Source: Lepas anatifera (Eukaryota; Arthropoda; Thecostraca; Lepadidae). Taken from it: a stretch of 64,000 nt of DNA. The position numbers and the translations under genes were made by a program. The notes below the pieces were generated by a model. It was not told the DNA's origin and made no database searches. It saw nothing but the letters and a program-made list of their open reading frames with translations. Shown here piece after piece: positions 33,997-45,500 of the stretch. How positions within the stretch are numbered: position 1 is the first letter of the stretch; every line of letters begins with the position of its first letter. Location: positions 3,465,001 to 3,529,000 of the forward strand of contig JAOTON010000897.1 of NCBI GenBank assembly GCA_034440635.1, in the 5' to 3' direction.

Positions 33997-34863
33997 CTAG
34001 ACCCGCATAATAGGCCAGGACGTACCTTGTACGTTAAGGCTGGGATGACGATCCTGAATGATTATGGATTCGGCTATCTTTCTATCTGGATGATCACGTG
34101 CCCGATAAACTACTTTTAGCTCAAGTGGTTCTGATATAGCCTGAGTGACCTGTGCTGCATGTTTCTCGAGGAAATGATCTCCTAGAGGTGTGTTCCTAGT
34201 TTTATTTTTCGCGTCCCGCAAATGTTCGTTAAATCGCAATCGGACGGGCCTCATCGACTCCCCTACGTATTGAGCCCTGTTTTGATCCTGGTTACATAGT
34301 CTACAGTCTATTTGATACACTAAATTTTTCTGTGTGCAGTCGCCTTTAAAACCTGACTTGCATAAATGACACCTCTGACCCCCAGGACATTTTGGCTTAG
34401 AAATGGCCGACCTAACCAATGACGACTTAAGTTTCTTGTTATTCTTCCAGGCTATATGTACTTTCAGGTTAGATTTCTTTACGACCTTTTTTATTTTACA
34501 GAGTAGCTGTTCGTCTACGTACGGCAAAGTCAAGAACCCATCATAAGAATCGGAGCCTTCTTTCTTTTTCTTGCACCTTCCGTTACCTGTCCTAGCTAGT
34601 CTAACCTCCCTCAACAAACGCCTGAGAAGCCCTGCATGATACCCATTTTTTAGAAGCAGATTCCAAATCTTATCTACGCTTTTTCTCTCTTTCTCTGGGC
34701 CCGATGAGTTATCCATAGCCCTGTGGAACATGTTTCGGATAATATTGTGTTTCGTAGACGTGGGATGGGCAGATGTACTATGGAGGATGATTCCCGAGTT
34801 GGTTGGTTTGATGTAGAGCTCTGTCTCTATCTTAGTGTTTTGGCCGTGTGTTTCTGCTGTGAC
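33997..34863 (-). CDS. Penelope-like RT C-terminus plus GIY-YIG endonuclease (left arm, 5'-truncated)
   Basis: Uninterrupted frame of 288 residues from the arm edge to a stop. It begins in the RT thumb ('ELYIKPTNSGIILH', then 'STSAHPTSTKH' and 'MFHRAMDNS'), a pattern typical of Penelope-like elements. Numbering from the internal Met of the last 244 residues: a Lys-rich stretch at 54-58, a Cys-rich linker (C115, C121, C124, C132), then GIY-YIG-like motifs 'LVYQIDC' (137-143) and 'AQYVGES' (153-159), a conserved Arg/His region 'RLRFNEHLRDA' (164-174), and a catalytic-type Glu in 'IAESIII' (219-225). The nuclease nicks target DNA to prime reverse transcription on the chromosome. The RT fingers and palm are absent, so this copy cannot be autonomous. 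No promoter or start of its own is evident. Confidence 0.8.
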   Translation of the reverse strand, partial: VTAETHGQNTKIETELYIKPTNSGIILHSTSAHPTSTKHNIIRNMFHRAMDNSSGPEKERKSVDKIWNLLLKNGYHAGLLRRLLREVRLARTGNGRCKKKKEGSDSYDGFLTLPYVDEQLLCKIKKVVKKSNLKVHIAWKNNKKLKSSLVRSAISKPKCPGGQRCHLCKSGFKGDCTQKNLVYQIDCRLCNQDQNRAQYVGESMRPVRLRFNEHLRDAKNKTRNTPLGDHFLEKHAAQVTQAISEPLELKVVYRARDHPDRKIAESIIIQDRHPSLNVQGTSWPIMRV

Positions 34864-34871
34864 TAAAATTT

Positions 34872-35790
34872 ACCATGGAGCACACGGGTAGTGGGAGTGG
34901 GGTGCCCTATTTGGATACGTTAGTCACAGCAGAAACACACGGCCAAAACACTAAGATAGAGACAGAGCTCTACATCAAACCAACCAACTCGGGGAATCAT
35001 CCTCCATAGTACATCTGCCCATCCCACGTCTACGAAACACAATATTATCCGAAACATGTTCCACAGGGCTATGGATAACTCATCGGGCCCAGAGAAAGAG
35101 AGAAAAAGCGTAGATAAGATTTGGAATCTGCTTCTAAAAAATGGGTATCATGCAGGGCTTCTCAGGCGTTTGTTGAGGGAGGTTAGACTAGCTAGGACAG
35201 GTAACGGAAGGTGCAAGAAAAAGAAAGAAGGCTCCGATTCTTATGATGGGTTCTTGACTTTGCCGTACGTAGACGAACAGCTACTCTGTAAAATAAAAAA
35301 GGTCGTAAAGAAATCTAACCTGAAAGTACATATAGCCTGGAAGAATAACAAGAAACTTAAGTCGTCATTGGTTAGGTCGGCCATTTCTAAGCCAAAATGT
35401 CCTGGGGGTCAGAGGTGTCATTTATGCAAGTCAGGTTTTAAAGGCGACTGCACACAGAAAAATTTAGTGTATCAAATAGACTGTAGACTATGTAACCAGG
35501 ATCAAAACAGGGCTCAATACGTAGGGGAGTCGATGAGGCCCGTCCGATTGCGATTTAACGAACATTTGCGGGACGCGAAAAATAAAACTAGGAACACACC
35601 TCTAGGAGATCATTTCCTCGAGAAACATGCAGCACAGGTCACTCAGGCTATATCAGAACCACTTGAGCTAAAAGTAGTTTATCGGGCACGTGATCATCCA
35701 GATAGAAAGATAGCCGAATCCATAATCATTCAGGATCGTCATCCCAGCCTTAACGTACAAGGTACGTCCTGGCCTATTATGCGGGTCTAG
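34872..35790 (+). pseudogene. Penelope-like RT C-terminus plus GIY-YIG endonuclease (right arm, one frameshift)
   Basis: The copy starts slightly further 5' than the left arm: 'MEHTGSGSGVPYLDTLVTAE' precedes the shared region, matching the 'PxLDTLV' block of Penelope-type RTs. Its ATG (34,875) lies in ACCATGG context, though this is probably coincidental. A G4 run at 34,992-34,995 (G3 in the left arm) shifts the frame. From 35,056 the last 244 residues are identical to the left-arm product, including the Cys-rich linker and the GIY-YIG motifs. Whether the extra G is real or a base-calling error decides pseudogene status. Because the two ORFs converge on the loop and diverge outward, read-through from either side would give a hairpin RNA. 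Confidence 0.75.
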
Positions 35791-35884
35791 GATAGGCTAT
35801 CACTTAACAGCAGTGGCTTAAGAGGTAAGGGAGGGATCAGCGTAAGTATATGTGTTCTGGGGTAGGACTTCCTTACATTATTAG

Positions 35885-36465
35885 TGTTATTGATGCTAGA
35901 CGTATATGCTTTTGACGTTTAACTTTGGGCCCGATTTACAGGCTGGGAAAAGGGCTATGATGGTTGAATTAGTTTGGCTAGTCAGAAGTGATGGACTTAG
36001 GTCACAGATAAGGCTCAGGTTTTTTTAGGTAATTTATCTTTGATGGTGCTTTTCTGCAACCAGATGTATACTCTTTCAACGCTTAACGTTGGGCCAGAGA
36101 TACAGGCAGGGAAAAAGTGTTTATTAATGATTGATCAGATTAACTAGCTCATAGAGATGTTTTGATTTGAGGGGTACGTACTGGGGTTGGGGTTTTTGAA
36201 ATATGCAACTAATTATTGATAATACTTTTCTGCAGCTAGACGTATAACCATTCGACACTTAACGTTGGGCTAGAGGTACAGGCTGAGGAAAAGTATTTAC
36301 CAATGATTGTTCACATTAACTAGCTATAAAAGTTGCATTTGTTTAAGAGGTACATACTAAGGGCAAGGGTTGTTGAATAAGTATAATGTAAAATTTATAA
36401 TGTTTTTTTTACAGCCACACGTATACTCTTTCGACGCTTAACGTTGGGCCAGAGGAGCAGGCTGT
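35885..36465 (+). repeat. four imperfect repeats in the 3' UTR of the right arm
   Basis: Mirror copies of the left-arm set ('tatacg...cgcttaacgttgggcc' then 'agaggtacaggctg') at about 35,895, 36,065, 36,240 and 36,418. Within the arm the copies differ from each other much more than each differs from its mirror partner. Confidence 0.75.
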
Positions 36466-36966
36466 GGAAAATGGGTTTATCAATTAAAAAAAAGTGGACC
36501 TTGACCACTAGGTACAATCTTAACTAAATAATTCGAGGGAGGCTTTTATTGTAAATATAGCATCATCTTAAAGGGGAAAGTATGCAGTCTTTACACCGAT
36601 CTAGTATCACGTCTACTAGTGCTTAATAGGTAGTTTTTGGTTAGCATTTTAGCTGCAGTCGACGGGAAAAAATATATATAAGAAGAACAGAAATATTCAA
36701 ATAACGGATAAAGGTACTTCAGCAAGTTTTTCACTGTTAATCAAAAGCTAGTGTTTGGCTGATATAAAAGAAAAGACTGTCACAAATACTGCTCTAGGTT
36801 TGTCGTATTGTCGGCATTACTTTTAGGTTAGAGGTACCAATATGGTTGTTGTCACGACATCCAATCTTATTTTTAACGATTCATTCTAAAAGGCATTTTT
36901 GTGTGAAGCTCAATTCGAGGTCTGGCTATACTAGGACTGAGAATTTTTGATATTTACTCCACGATT

Positions 36967-36988
36967 CTGATGAAGGGCTGTGCCCGAA
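36967..36988 (+). ncRNA. degenerate hammerhead-ribozyme-like core, right arm
   Basis: CTGATGA (36,967-36,973), a GGGC-TGT-GCCC stem-loop (36,975-36,985) and GAA (36,986-36,988) follow in the order of a hammerhead core. Penelope-like elements are known to carry type I hammerheads in their terminal repeats. Against activity: an unpaired A follows CTGATGA, GAA is followed by T rather than A, and I cannot find convincing helices I and III. Probably a decayed motif. Confidence 0.35.
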
Positions 36989-37294
36989 TATACAATCTTC
37001 AGTGTTTTTTACATTTCCGGATTCGAGGGGAGAGGCCAGGGAACATCTTAAAAACCAAGATTCCTTTACTTTATAAGGTTAGTCAATTAGAGAATTTTTG
37101 GTGCCCCAGTCGACGTCATCACGTGGCAGCAAATATGGCATCATTTTTATCGCGACATATTAAACGCAAACAATACTTTTAAAAATGTATCAAATCAATC
37201 ACTCTATAGGTAAGAGGGACAGTGATCGGTTGTGGGTCTATGAATCATGTATTTGTTTATATTTGTTGCAAATGTAAATCTAGGAAAAATAGAT

Positions 37295-37516
37295 GTAAGA
37301 TAAAGTGTAAAGCATACAAGAAAATTAAATAAGCATACAATTTCAGCTATATATCGATAATAAGCAATATCTCCGCGTCTCCACTAGAATTACTGGATTC
37401 AGAAAGTAAGATAAAGTGTAAAGCATACAAGAAAATTAAATAAGCATACAATTTCAGCTATATATCGATAACAAGCAATATCTCCGCGTCTCCACTAGAA
37501 TTACTGGATTCAGAAA
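37295..37516. repeat. 111-bp tandem duplication
   Basis: 'gtaagataaagtgtaaagca' starts at 37,295 and again at 37,406. The two 111-bp copies run to 'ggattcagaa' and differ at about one position ('gataataag' versus 'gataacaag'). It looks very recent and is non-coding. Confidence 0.85.
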
Positions 37517-38237
37517 TAATTCAGGTGATGTATGCAACAAGACAAATAACAGTTAGTGGTACAAACCATCAGTGACTACGACAATAACATCCTGTGTGTA
37601 CGAAACTGTATGTAAGTATTTAAAATGACAACCCTCTTTTCGAGTCAAGGAGTAATATTCAGATGTTACTGACCATACCTATCTCATTTTCCTTTGTGAA
37701 TGAATTAAATCAGCGTTTTGCTTCTAATGATGTTCTGATTTGAAGAATCAGATTGCGGGGTCCAATACAAATATGCCTCCAGAGGTGTCGGACCTCACCA
37801 ACATTGGCAAATCAGATTCTAAAAAAACTTGTTTGTTTCAGGATTTTCTTATATCTTCCAAGCAATTATGCCTGTGAAATATATGCAAAGTAAAGTAGGA
37901 TTTAGTCATGAATACATGTAGGTATGTAGAGGTTTCTAACACCTCATTCATTCAAATGAAACTCACAAAAATTTGCCATGCAACTGGAAAATAGAGCTGT
38001 GTAGCAAAATATTAACGGTAAATAAAATAGTTTCACTCAGTCCTAGAAAAATACGCCAGTTGATAACAAGTGAGGTCAGGCGTTGGAAATATACCCCCGT
38101 CCAGCCCCCCCATGAAACTTGAAAGTTCAATGCCGCTATTATCCTCACAATCCCGTTCTGGAACTTGTATACTGTCACATTCTATGCAGGACACTGATAG
38201 GCTGCTAACTCTCTCGGGGTTTTATTTGTCATTTCAG
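37517..38237. other. no exon recognised upstream of the P-type transposase
   Basis: I searched this stretch, on the plus strand, for the THAP finger and the helix-turn-helix region expected upstream of a P/THAP9 transposase and could not see them. The sequence is AT-rich with no informative frames. Confidence 0.35.
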
Positions 38238-39900
38238 AGATGTTGAAGGAACTTCTTGGCGACCTGTCTGCCCGAGACCGGCATTGCAACCTCATGATTG
38301 ACGAAATGAATGTGATGAGCCTTGCATGCTATGATCAACATCGAGACCAGGTTTGCCCCTTTTGGCTGGGAGTAGATTATATTTACTGAAAATGAAAGAT
38401 ATATCCAATGCGACACCAGCATGGCAGGCTTTGTAAATCCTATATTAGAAGCAAGTTTACGCCAATTTACAGGTGAAAACAAGAGACAATGGCAGTGTTT
38501 GATCGGCAGCTAAAACATGTAACGGCCCTCAGTAGCTGGGACTGCTCGATGCACTTTGCGGGTGTCATTTTATGCCACATATTTGGCATTTACTGGACCC
38601 GAAGCCTACAATTGCTAGCGTTCTGCCTTGTGGTTAGCTCCAATACATACCATAGACCATATCTAATGGAGAAACTTTTTTCCGGCTGATTATTCATGCA
38701 ACACCTAATATTAAAGCGTTGTCATACATTTTCATACGTCTAAAGAAATGGATCTAATTACCTGAGTAATAGCGCTTTCCACATATGTCACTTGACAGAT
38801 AGTTGGACCACACGGGCACCTCCAGCTGGTCTTGGCGTGCGGCTTATTCGTGCCCTGGAAGTTCCCGGTGCTCTATGCCTTTGACCAGCCCGCAACCAAA
38901 GATCTGGTTCAACGTGCCGTCATGTCTGTTGAGGAAGCTGGTGGCCGCGTGGTGTCGCTAGTAAGCGACATGGGTGGTACCAACATGAGGCTCTGGCGGG
39001 AGCTAGGAATCGGTCTTCACTCAGAAGTCTTCTTCCCGAACCCAGCTGATCCATCTCGGTAACGTGTATGGAAGTTGTCAGTTGACCACAGTGAATAATT
39101 AATCACAATAATTACTTTGCCGTGGATTCCCCGGATTTAACATCACAGCACATATTTTATTTTGGGGAAATTTTTCACGTGGAACAATCCGGTTGTTTCC
39201 CTCATAACAAGTCCGGGGAGGTACCTATCCCTGTAAGGTTTACTGTAGATAGTGGAAAATGATGGTGCGATGACTGACTTCATATTCCATGGAATCCGGG
39301 AGGGAGTGTTTTAAGGGACACAGGTCTTCTAAGGCATCCACATCCCATGGAAACCATGATGCTTACATATATCTTCGGATTAAAACTGAACATGTCTAAC
39401 AAGTGTATGTAACAAAATGGATGTTAATAGTTTTCGAATGCTAGGCGGCGGCCACAAATACCGTGTTAAATCACTGTAGTAAGCAACACTTGTTGAGCAC
39501 GATAGGCCTCCTTTCCGAGATTTAGCAGGACAGAATGCTATTGACCAGAAAGCAGTGATTTGTTCAAAGTCGAAATATCAAGGAAACTGTTGTGCCTTCA
39601 GACGGATTTGGGTGCTGGCGGACCCTCCGCATGCCTTAAAAAACCTTCGCAATCATATCCTGGACAAGGGTATCAACACACTGTCCGCCGAAAAGCTGAC
39701 CAGGCCATTGATGCAGCAACTCCTTGCTGTTGACGGCAGTGCTGAGCTTCGTGTGCTCCATAAGTTGCATCCGACAACACATGTTGAGGTAAAACTCGAT
39801 CGCGCGGAGAATGGACTTCTCAAGAATTTGTTTACAACTTCAAAGGGGGAGTAGGTATAGCAGCCCCATGTTATACAAATATATAAATATATAAAATATA

Positions 39901-39986
<86 letters not shown>

Positions 39987-41299
39987 AGTGACACTGTTTG
40001 GAAAATATATACGGGGGTATTAGGGGTCAACAGCACCTCTATTACGGTCATTATTGAGCTCAGTGGGTATATTTAGAACATATATATGGGGTTATAAGGG
40101 CAAAATAGCAAAAACCAGCAATGGGTTTGTTCCAGGTAACGGGTCAAGCACGCCAAAGGGTTCGCCCAGCAGTGCAGCTGCTAAGTGCAACTTCCGCCCT
40201 CGCCATGGAGCGCTACCTCGGACGCACGGAGGAGGCACGCTTCCTGCGTACCATTGACAGCGGCTTCGACGTCATGAACGCCGGCCACCCCTCTGACGTC
40301 AAGCCGCTGCGCCGCGGCTACAGAGGCTCGGAGGAGCAGGAGGAAGCACTCGCTGAGCTAGAGGCGGAGGTAGAAGGTCTGCGTGTCGAAGGTGCCAGGC
40401 ATCTTTACCCCTTTCAGAAGGGGCTTCTTGTTGGCATCCACGCTGTCCGTGGTATTCTGAAGGACCTGCAGGAGTGCCTAGGGGCCGACACGTATCTTTT
40501 AACAAGGCGTCTGTCCCAGGACCGACTTGAGGCGTTCTTCAGCCTACTGCGCGGTGGCGGCGGAGCTAACACACATCCCACTCCTACCGAAGCCAAAAAT
40601 CGCCTCCGACTCTTGACGCTCCTCATGATGACCCGCCGTAACGTCAACCTGCTCGGAGGATCAGAGGGCGCTGGACACGATGAGGAAGAAGGCGTAGTCG
40701 AACAGGAGCTTCAGGCACTAGAAATTCTGGAGACCGACCAGCATAACAGCGAGGAAAACGTCAACAGCGAAGATGCTGGCATCCCCGAAGCTACTGATAT
40801 CTTATCAGAAGTCGGGAAAATCACTGATAAGGATAACATATACGACATACACTGCGCCGCAGATAGGGAAACAGGCGTTCCAGCGACGGAAAGTGCCTTG
40901 GGCTACCTGGCCGGTTATGTAGCCCGGAAGGGCGACTCCAGCTTGGGAAAGCCCTCGGAGCATACGGAGGACATTCCACTGGCGGGGCTGTGGACGCGGC
41001 TGAAGAGCCTCGGCGGCCTCACCATTCCATCTTCGACCTTCTTTTCTAAATTCAAGCAGCTGGAGCAGGACTTCTGCGTTCATCATGCTCTGCACCCGGA
41101 TGCTCTGAGCCGCCAACCGGGGGTTATCTCCGGCTTTGTACGTGTGCTGAAGAGCAAGCACCCTGACCTCCACGAACCAGTTCTTCGGTGCTTCGCACGG
41201 ACACGGACGTTCATCCGTCTTAAACATGTAAACTGCTCCAGGCGGTTGGAAACCATTCGGCGCAGAGAAGCGCGAAAGCGCAGGTCATTCGCGCAGTGA
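38238..41299 (+). CDS. P-element/THAP9-type transposase, four visible exons, 5' end missing
   Basis: Exons 38,238-38,350, 38,799-39,058, 39,602-39,788 and 40,136-41,299 join in phase across GT-AG introns, giving about 573 residues. Catalytic regions of the RNase H-like core are visible in order: 'NLMIDEMNV' (first Asp), 'SLVSDMGGTN' (second Asp), 'VLADPPHALKNLRNHILDKG' (the P-type block before the GTP-binding insertion), then 'LSQDRLEAFFSLLRGGGG' (the Glu). Upstream THAP finger and leucine zipper exons were not found, so the copy is 5'-truncated or they lie beyond the Penelope-like insertion at 32.7-37.0 kb. Exon 3 was chosen to end at GAG/gtaaaa (39,788) because that donor restores phase with 'VTGQARQRV'. 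No in-frame stops were found in the visible exons. P-type elements cut and paste DNA using GTP as cofactor. Confidence 0.8.
39907..39974. repeat. (TA)n microsatellite
   Basis: About 33 TA units followed by a few GTAT units, inside the last intron of the P-type transposase. Likely length-variable. Confidence 0.95.
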
Positions 41300-41545
41300 T
41301 GTTACGATGCTATTTTAATGATTCTATGTTTCGAATGTGCAGTTGTTTATTTGTATTGTTTTTATTGTTATAGTTGTTTCTGTAAGCAGCAGTTACGAAA
41401 TATAATTCCTGCACTGCGCATAGTCTTTGATGCTGCATTACAATGCATGCAGAGGGCAATCGATGTTTAATACATGCTTGGTAGCCAGGGTGCAGGGACA
41501 CCACATTTATGCGCTCTTGGTTCGATATTTTCCATACTAAACTTA

Positions 41546-41551
41546 AATAAA
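41546..41551 (+). terminator. polyadenylation signal AATAAA of the P-type transposase
   Basis: The canonical hexamer lies about 245 bp after the stop codon at 41,299, the first one downstream on this strand. Confidence 0.5.
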
Positions 41552-42268
41552 CGTCCGTATGTATACCTTACCGACCCCACCTTACCTTACCTTACATGGT
41601 TGTAAGTGCAAGCTGAGTCGGGGTCATATAAGTGAAAAAAGGATGCTCGCCATAAAACTAAGTGATGAGTTCGGAATATTTATTCATAATGCATTGATTG
41701 AATTATTCGCTCATTCACTTTGCAGACATTTATTTGACTTAGATTTGCAGAATTTAGTGGAAAATGTGATCGGATACATGCAAACTATTTATTGTAGACT
41801 AAGATTGCGTCGAAATGAGAATATTTTTATGCATAGCGTTATTATGATGACCTTACCTCAAACGAAGAATCGAATCATACAATATTTGAAAAAGCAGTGG
41901 AAGCTAAAATGTAAGTTAGTTAAAACTCATGGTAGATGAAATTACAAAATCTGGACCAGCATTTCAGTTCTTCAATAGATCGCTTAAAAGGGTTTCTTGA
42001 AATGTAGGCCTGGTCGGGAAATGTAGGTTTTTTATATTTATTCAGAACTGATTCGGATCGATGTTTTTGCCCAAAAAACGAGCCTTCCGTCAAATCTCAA
42101 TTCTAAGGGGCGCCGGCCAAGCATACGGCGTAACCATGACGACGCCTGTTTGCCCCAGGTGACGTCATCGGCAGAGAGACTCAGAAGTCGTTGACCCCCC
42201 TGAAACAAAACCTCAATACCCCGACGTCAAAATTGAAAGTTTTGTTAGTGCAAATCTTGGCCAGGTTA
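41552..42268. other. no gene recognised
   Basis: A plus-strand frame at 41,559-41,939 (126 codons, basic C-terminus) has no recognisable domain; its start follows a 'ccttaccttac' repeat. It might be decayed transposon sequence. 42,100-42,230 contains a TGACGTCA-like site outside the ISL2EU element. Confidence 0.3.
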
Positions 42269-42424
42269 ATAGGGTTCGCTCATGATTTTCCAGAATAGGT
42301 GTTTTCCAACAGTTTTTGAATTCCTGATTCCGAATATAGTAATGAAAATGGTAAACTCATACTGGTTTTTCTAAAATAGCCTCCGTATTATATCGCCCGA
42401 GGGCATTCCTAGTGGCGGCCATGC

Positions 42425-42451
42425 GATGACGTCACTATTTAGCTGAGCAGG
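42425..42451 (+). promoter_or_regulatory. subterminal palindrome TGACGTCA with TATTTAGCTG, transposase side
   Basis: TGACGTCA (42,427-42,434) followed by CTATTTAGCTGAGCAGG. The inverse copy is at 54,848-54,874. TGACGTCA is the full CREB/ATF consensus, and TATTTAG is a possible TATA-like element. It lies about 120 bp before the transposase ATG (42,555), so it may serve as promoter, as transposase or THAP-binding site, or both. Confidence 0.5.
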
Positions 42452-42554
42452 CGCCATACTGGATGGCGTGCATAGAGCGAAGCGGGCGCAACGGATGTCG
42501 CGTGAGCTTATTTTATAATTCCGAATAGTTTAACGAGATTGGGAGAAATTTGAC

Positions 42555-45500
42555 ATGGATAAAACTTCTGGACGCAATTCTGCAGCTGAAGAGAGTCAGC
42601 AGAATGATGAAGGAGCCTCTTCCACGAAGAAAAAGCGAAGGTGGTGCTTCGTGCCAGGATGTAACAACACAGCAGTAAAAACACCTGGAAAGGTCTTCGT
42701 GCTTGTTCCACTTGAGTTGAAGATGCGAAGGATATGGTGCCGTGTAGCAAGACGTCAAGACTCTGATAGGATCAAGTCTGTAAACGTTTGGTTCTGTTGT
42801 GAAGATCACTTTGATGTAAGTTATAGTCTCAATTGATGTTATGATTGGACAGTTCTCTCGGGTCTGTAAAGATTAGCAGTTTTCCAGCCGAACCCTTTCC
42901 AGTTCTTATTTTGAATATTTGTACCTGTTTAAGGTACCTAAGACATTCATTTTCTGTGGTACCTATTCTTTGAGGAAGCTGCTAGGGGTTCCCAATAATA
43001 GGTACATTCCCAGCAATGGGGATGGCCTCAGTTCCTTGGGAATCAAGCACAACCCATGAATTTCTTTTTCTTTTTTTACTTAATGTTTTTCCCCACTTTT
43101 TTACTTTTTTCTGAGCCTTCACCATGTATCGCTCTGGCCCTGTCCCCACACCTAACTGATGTGTTACCCGCCCATGTGAGCCGTCCCCGCCTCATGGATC
43201 TGTGTGGATCATTTTGTGGATCATTTTGTGTGAATACAAGAAGTAATGGGAACATTGATCATAATGAAATTCAGTGGGTCATGCTGGTTAACTCATCTAC
43301 CCAGATAATTGGGAAAACTACTTAAAAATGAAAATGTATCCCCACAAGTGGAATTGCATGTGGCATTGCCATACATGTTAATGTAGTGGCAGCTCTCCCA
43401 TGCTTTGATGCTACTGTACTGTGTTGCTTGTATAAGAAAATCCACTAGTACTAAACCATGAAATGGTGCATACCAGTCCATGCCTCAGTTACCATGAACG
43501 AAGGAATAAGTCATTGATAAAAACTCAAATAACGATTTAAGTCCTTAATATGAGTGAAATGGTACAAAAGTCATGTGAGCCAGGGACCTATTTTGTTCTC
43601 CCTAACGTTTAGCTTCCCGTCTGATCCCACAAAAACTAAATGTTTTCGTTTCTTTACGAAAACTTAACATCATGATTATTGTAGACCATGAATTAATGTT
43701 GAAATGGAGAATAATGGAAAGATGCCTTTGAGGGGCCTGTAACTTCCAAAGACATTTAAGGAAATGTGGCACCTTTATAACATGATTTTGACTGAGATAG
43801 CCAAGTTGTAGAGCAGGTCAGAAAACCTGTTGCAGTATACATAATTTGTCTTGGAACTCGATATTTCCGTAGAAAAAAGGCTAAAATGTACCCAAAATGT
43901 ATCTCTCATGTACCTCTCACCAGGCAGCCATTGTTGTGAGCTAAAGGTGTGACGAAATCTGCCGACATCATGATGAGCATCAGCCAATCGAAGCCCTTGA
44001 AGCATTTTGGGTATGGTAGTGGTTGCCAGAGCATGACATGGTCCACAGGCAGATCTTTATTCTTTTCCTTGAGTAGAATTTTGAAAATCAAAATTTTGAG
44101 CTTATTGTACATTTTTCAGAGAAATAATGAGTGGATTCATTATTTTCCGCTAAAAGTACTCCTAATTACACTAAATTCTAGGATTCAACCAAGGTGCCAC
44201 ATTCCCTTTAAGCTATTTGCACACTGGAATGAATTGGTTAAGATTTGGTGAGGATGACATCTGATATATGGGTGATAGCTTGTCAGGACATTTACAGTAA
44301 CCAATTCAACTTATGCATCAAAGTTTATACTCAATCTTTCAACTAGGATCCCTAGGTCTCTGAACAGCTTGCATTGCCAGCATGCTAGTGTTTTGTTTTT
44401 CAGTAATATCTGTGACCATTGTTTACTTTTCTTCCAGTTGGAACGGGATGCTGAAAACTACCTGCGTTTTTGCATGCTTGGTGGAAACCTGCGGCTCAAA
44501 AAGGGAGTTGTTCCACACAAGTTTGCCTGCCAAGCTGGAAGAAACAAGATGGGAAAGGAGCGATGGAGTTCAGTCAAGCGGCGGCAAAGTGCAGAAGTAG
44601 CTGAAGCCATCTGGGACTTGAATCTTATGGGAGTAAGTGCATCATTGTGTCTTTCATATGTGAGAAAGCAGTAATCTTTCAAATCATTCAAATCTTGTTG
44701 CTGTCATGGAGGTCCTCAAGGGCAGTGGTAGACCCTGCACACAACTTGCTCTCTTTAGTCTTATACTTGCTTGCTCTCTCTGTCTCTCCCTCCCACTGGT
44801 ACTTTTGTTAGACATGGCTTGCGGCCTTCGATTTTCGAGAACTGGTCCACCTAACGTGGCATGCTCGTCTTTCACCTTTATCTCGACAACCACCTCTGGG
44901 CCACCAACCACATCCTCTCCTATCCATGTAGCAATGTTAACCTCTCAGGCTGATTGGAGGCCGGGTCGGTGCATAACTCTACTTCTGGGCTTCTGGGGGA
45001 GTAGTGCCTCAGCTCAATATAACATGCAATGGAAGGAAAAGTTGTTGTTACCATGTCAGATTGCTGGAATGACTTCTTGCCAGCCCACAATATCACTCAG
45101 TGTATTTAATATTCACTGAGTTAGATTGTAGGTATAATTTGCAGTGTGGTTCAATCCACTTAACTTTCAGAATTTCTTTAAATTTTCGAAATCTGCGTAT
45201 GTTAAGTCTCGTGAAGCATAAACAATACTGGCATCAGGGTTTTCACTTTTCTCCCATTAGTTTGGAGCCATACACACAATTCTTCACCACACAAATCCCA
45301 TTATCTGTACCCCTGGCATAACCGGACAACAGAATCACAACATTATTTGTGTTCTCCAGGAAGCGGGTCAGCAACAGCACCACGACCCGCTGCTTTTGCC
45401 TGAGTCGGCTACTGGAACAGACGACCGGCATCACCAGTTGCAGGATGCCGATCAGCAGTTGCCAGTCTCTCCAGCTCCGCCTGAAACCTTGCAAAGGGTT

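Larger units (their letters stand above)
32683..37050. mobile_element. head-to-head palindromic Penelope-like retroelement, 13-bp target duplication
   Basis: Two near-identical inverted arms, 34,865 down to about 32,734 and 34,921 up to about 37,051, are separated by a 55-bp loop that belongs to the right copy. The arms differ only by a few indels: GGG/GGGG near 34,795/34,992, an A5/A6 run, and a 3-bp difference at the poly-A near 33,374. Each arm carries the end of a Penelope-type RT, a Cys-rich linker, a GIY-YIG nuclease and a 3' UTR with tandem repeats. The left arm continues 51 bp further, ending in a terminus shared with the 24,873 remnant. AAAACCAAGATTC flanks the whole (32,670-32,682 and 37,051-37,063), so the two arms were inserted as one unit. 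The near-identity implies recent integration. Confidence 0.85.

Noticed and set aside
32683..37050. Dismissing the palindrome as a fold-back sequencing artefact
   Set aside because: The arms differ by several indels, the loop is asymmetric, the left terminus is longer, and one target duplication brackets both arms; still worth confirming with reads.
39789..39853. Extension of P-type exon 3 to the stop at 39,853 ('...TTSKGE')
   Set aside because: A GT donor at 39,789 gives an exact phase match to the next exon and the expected 'VTGQ..QRV' continuation, so the extra codons are intronic.
41559..41939. A 126-codon frame downstream of the P-type gene as a host gene
   Set aside because: No domain, no splice or promoter context, AT-rich composition; left as unrecognised.
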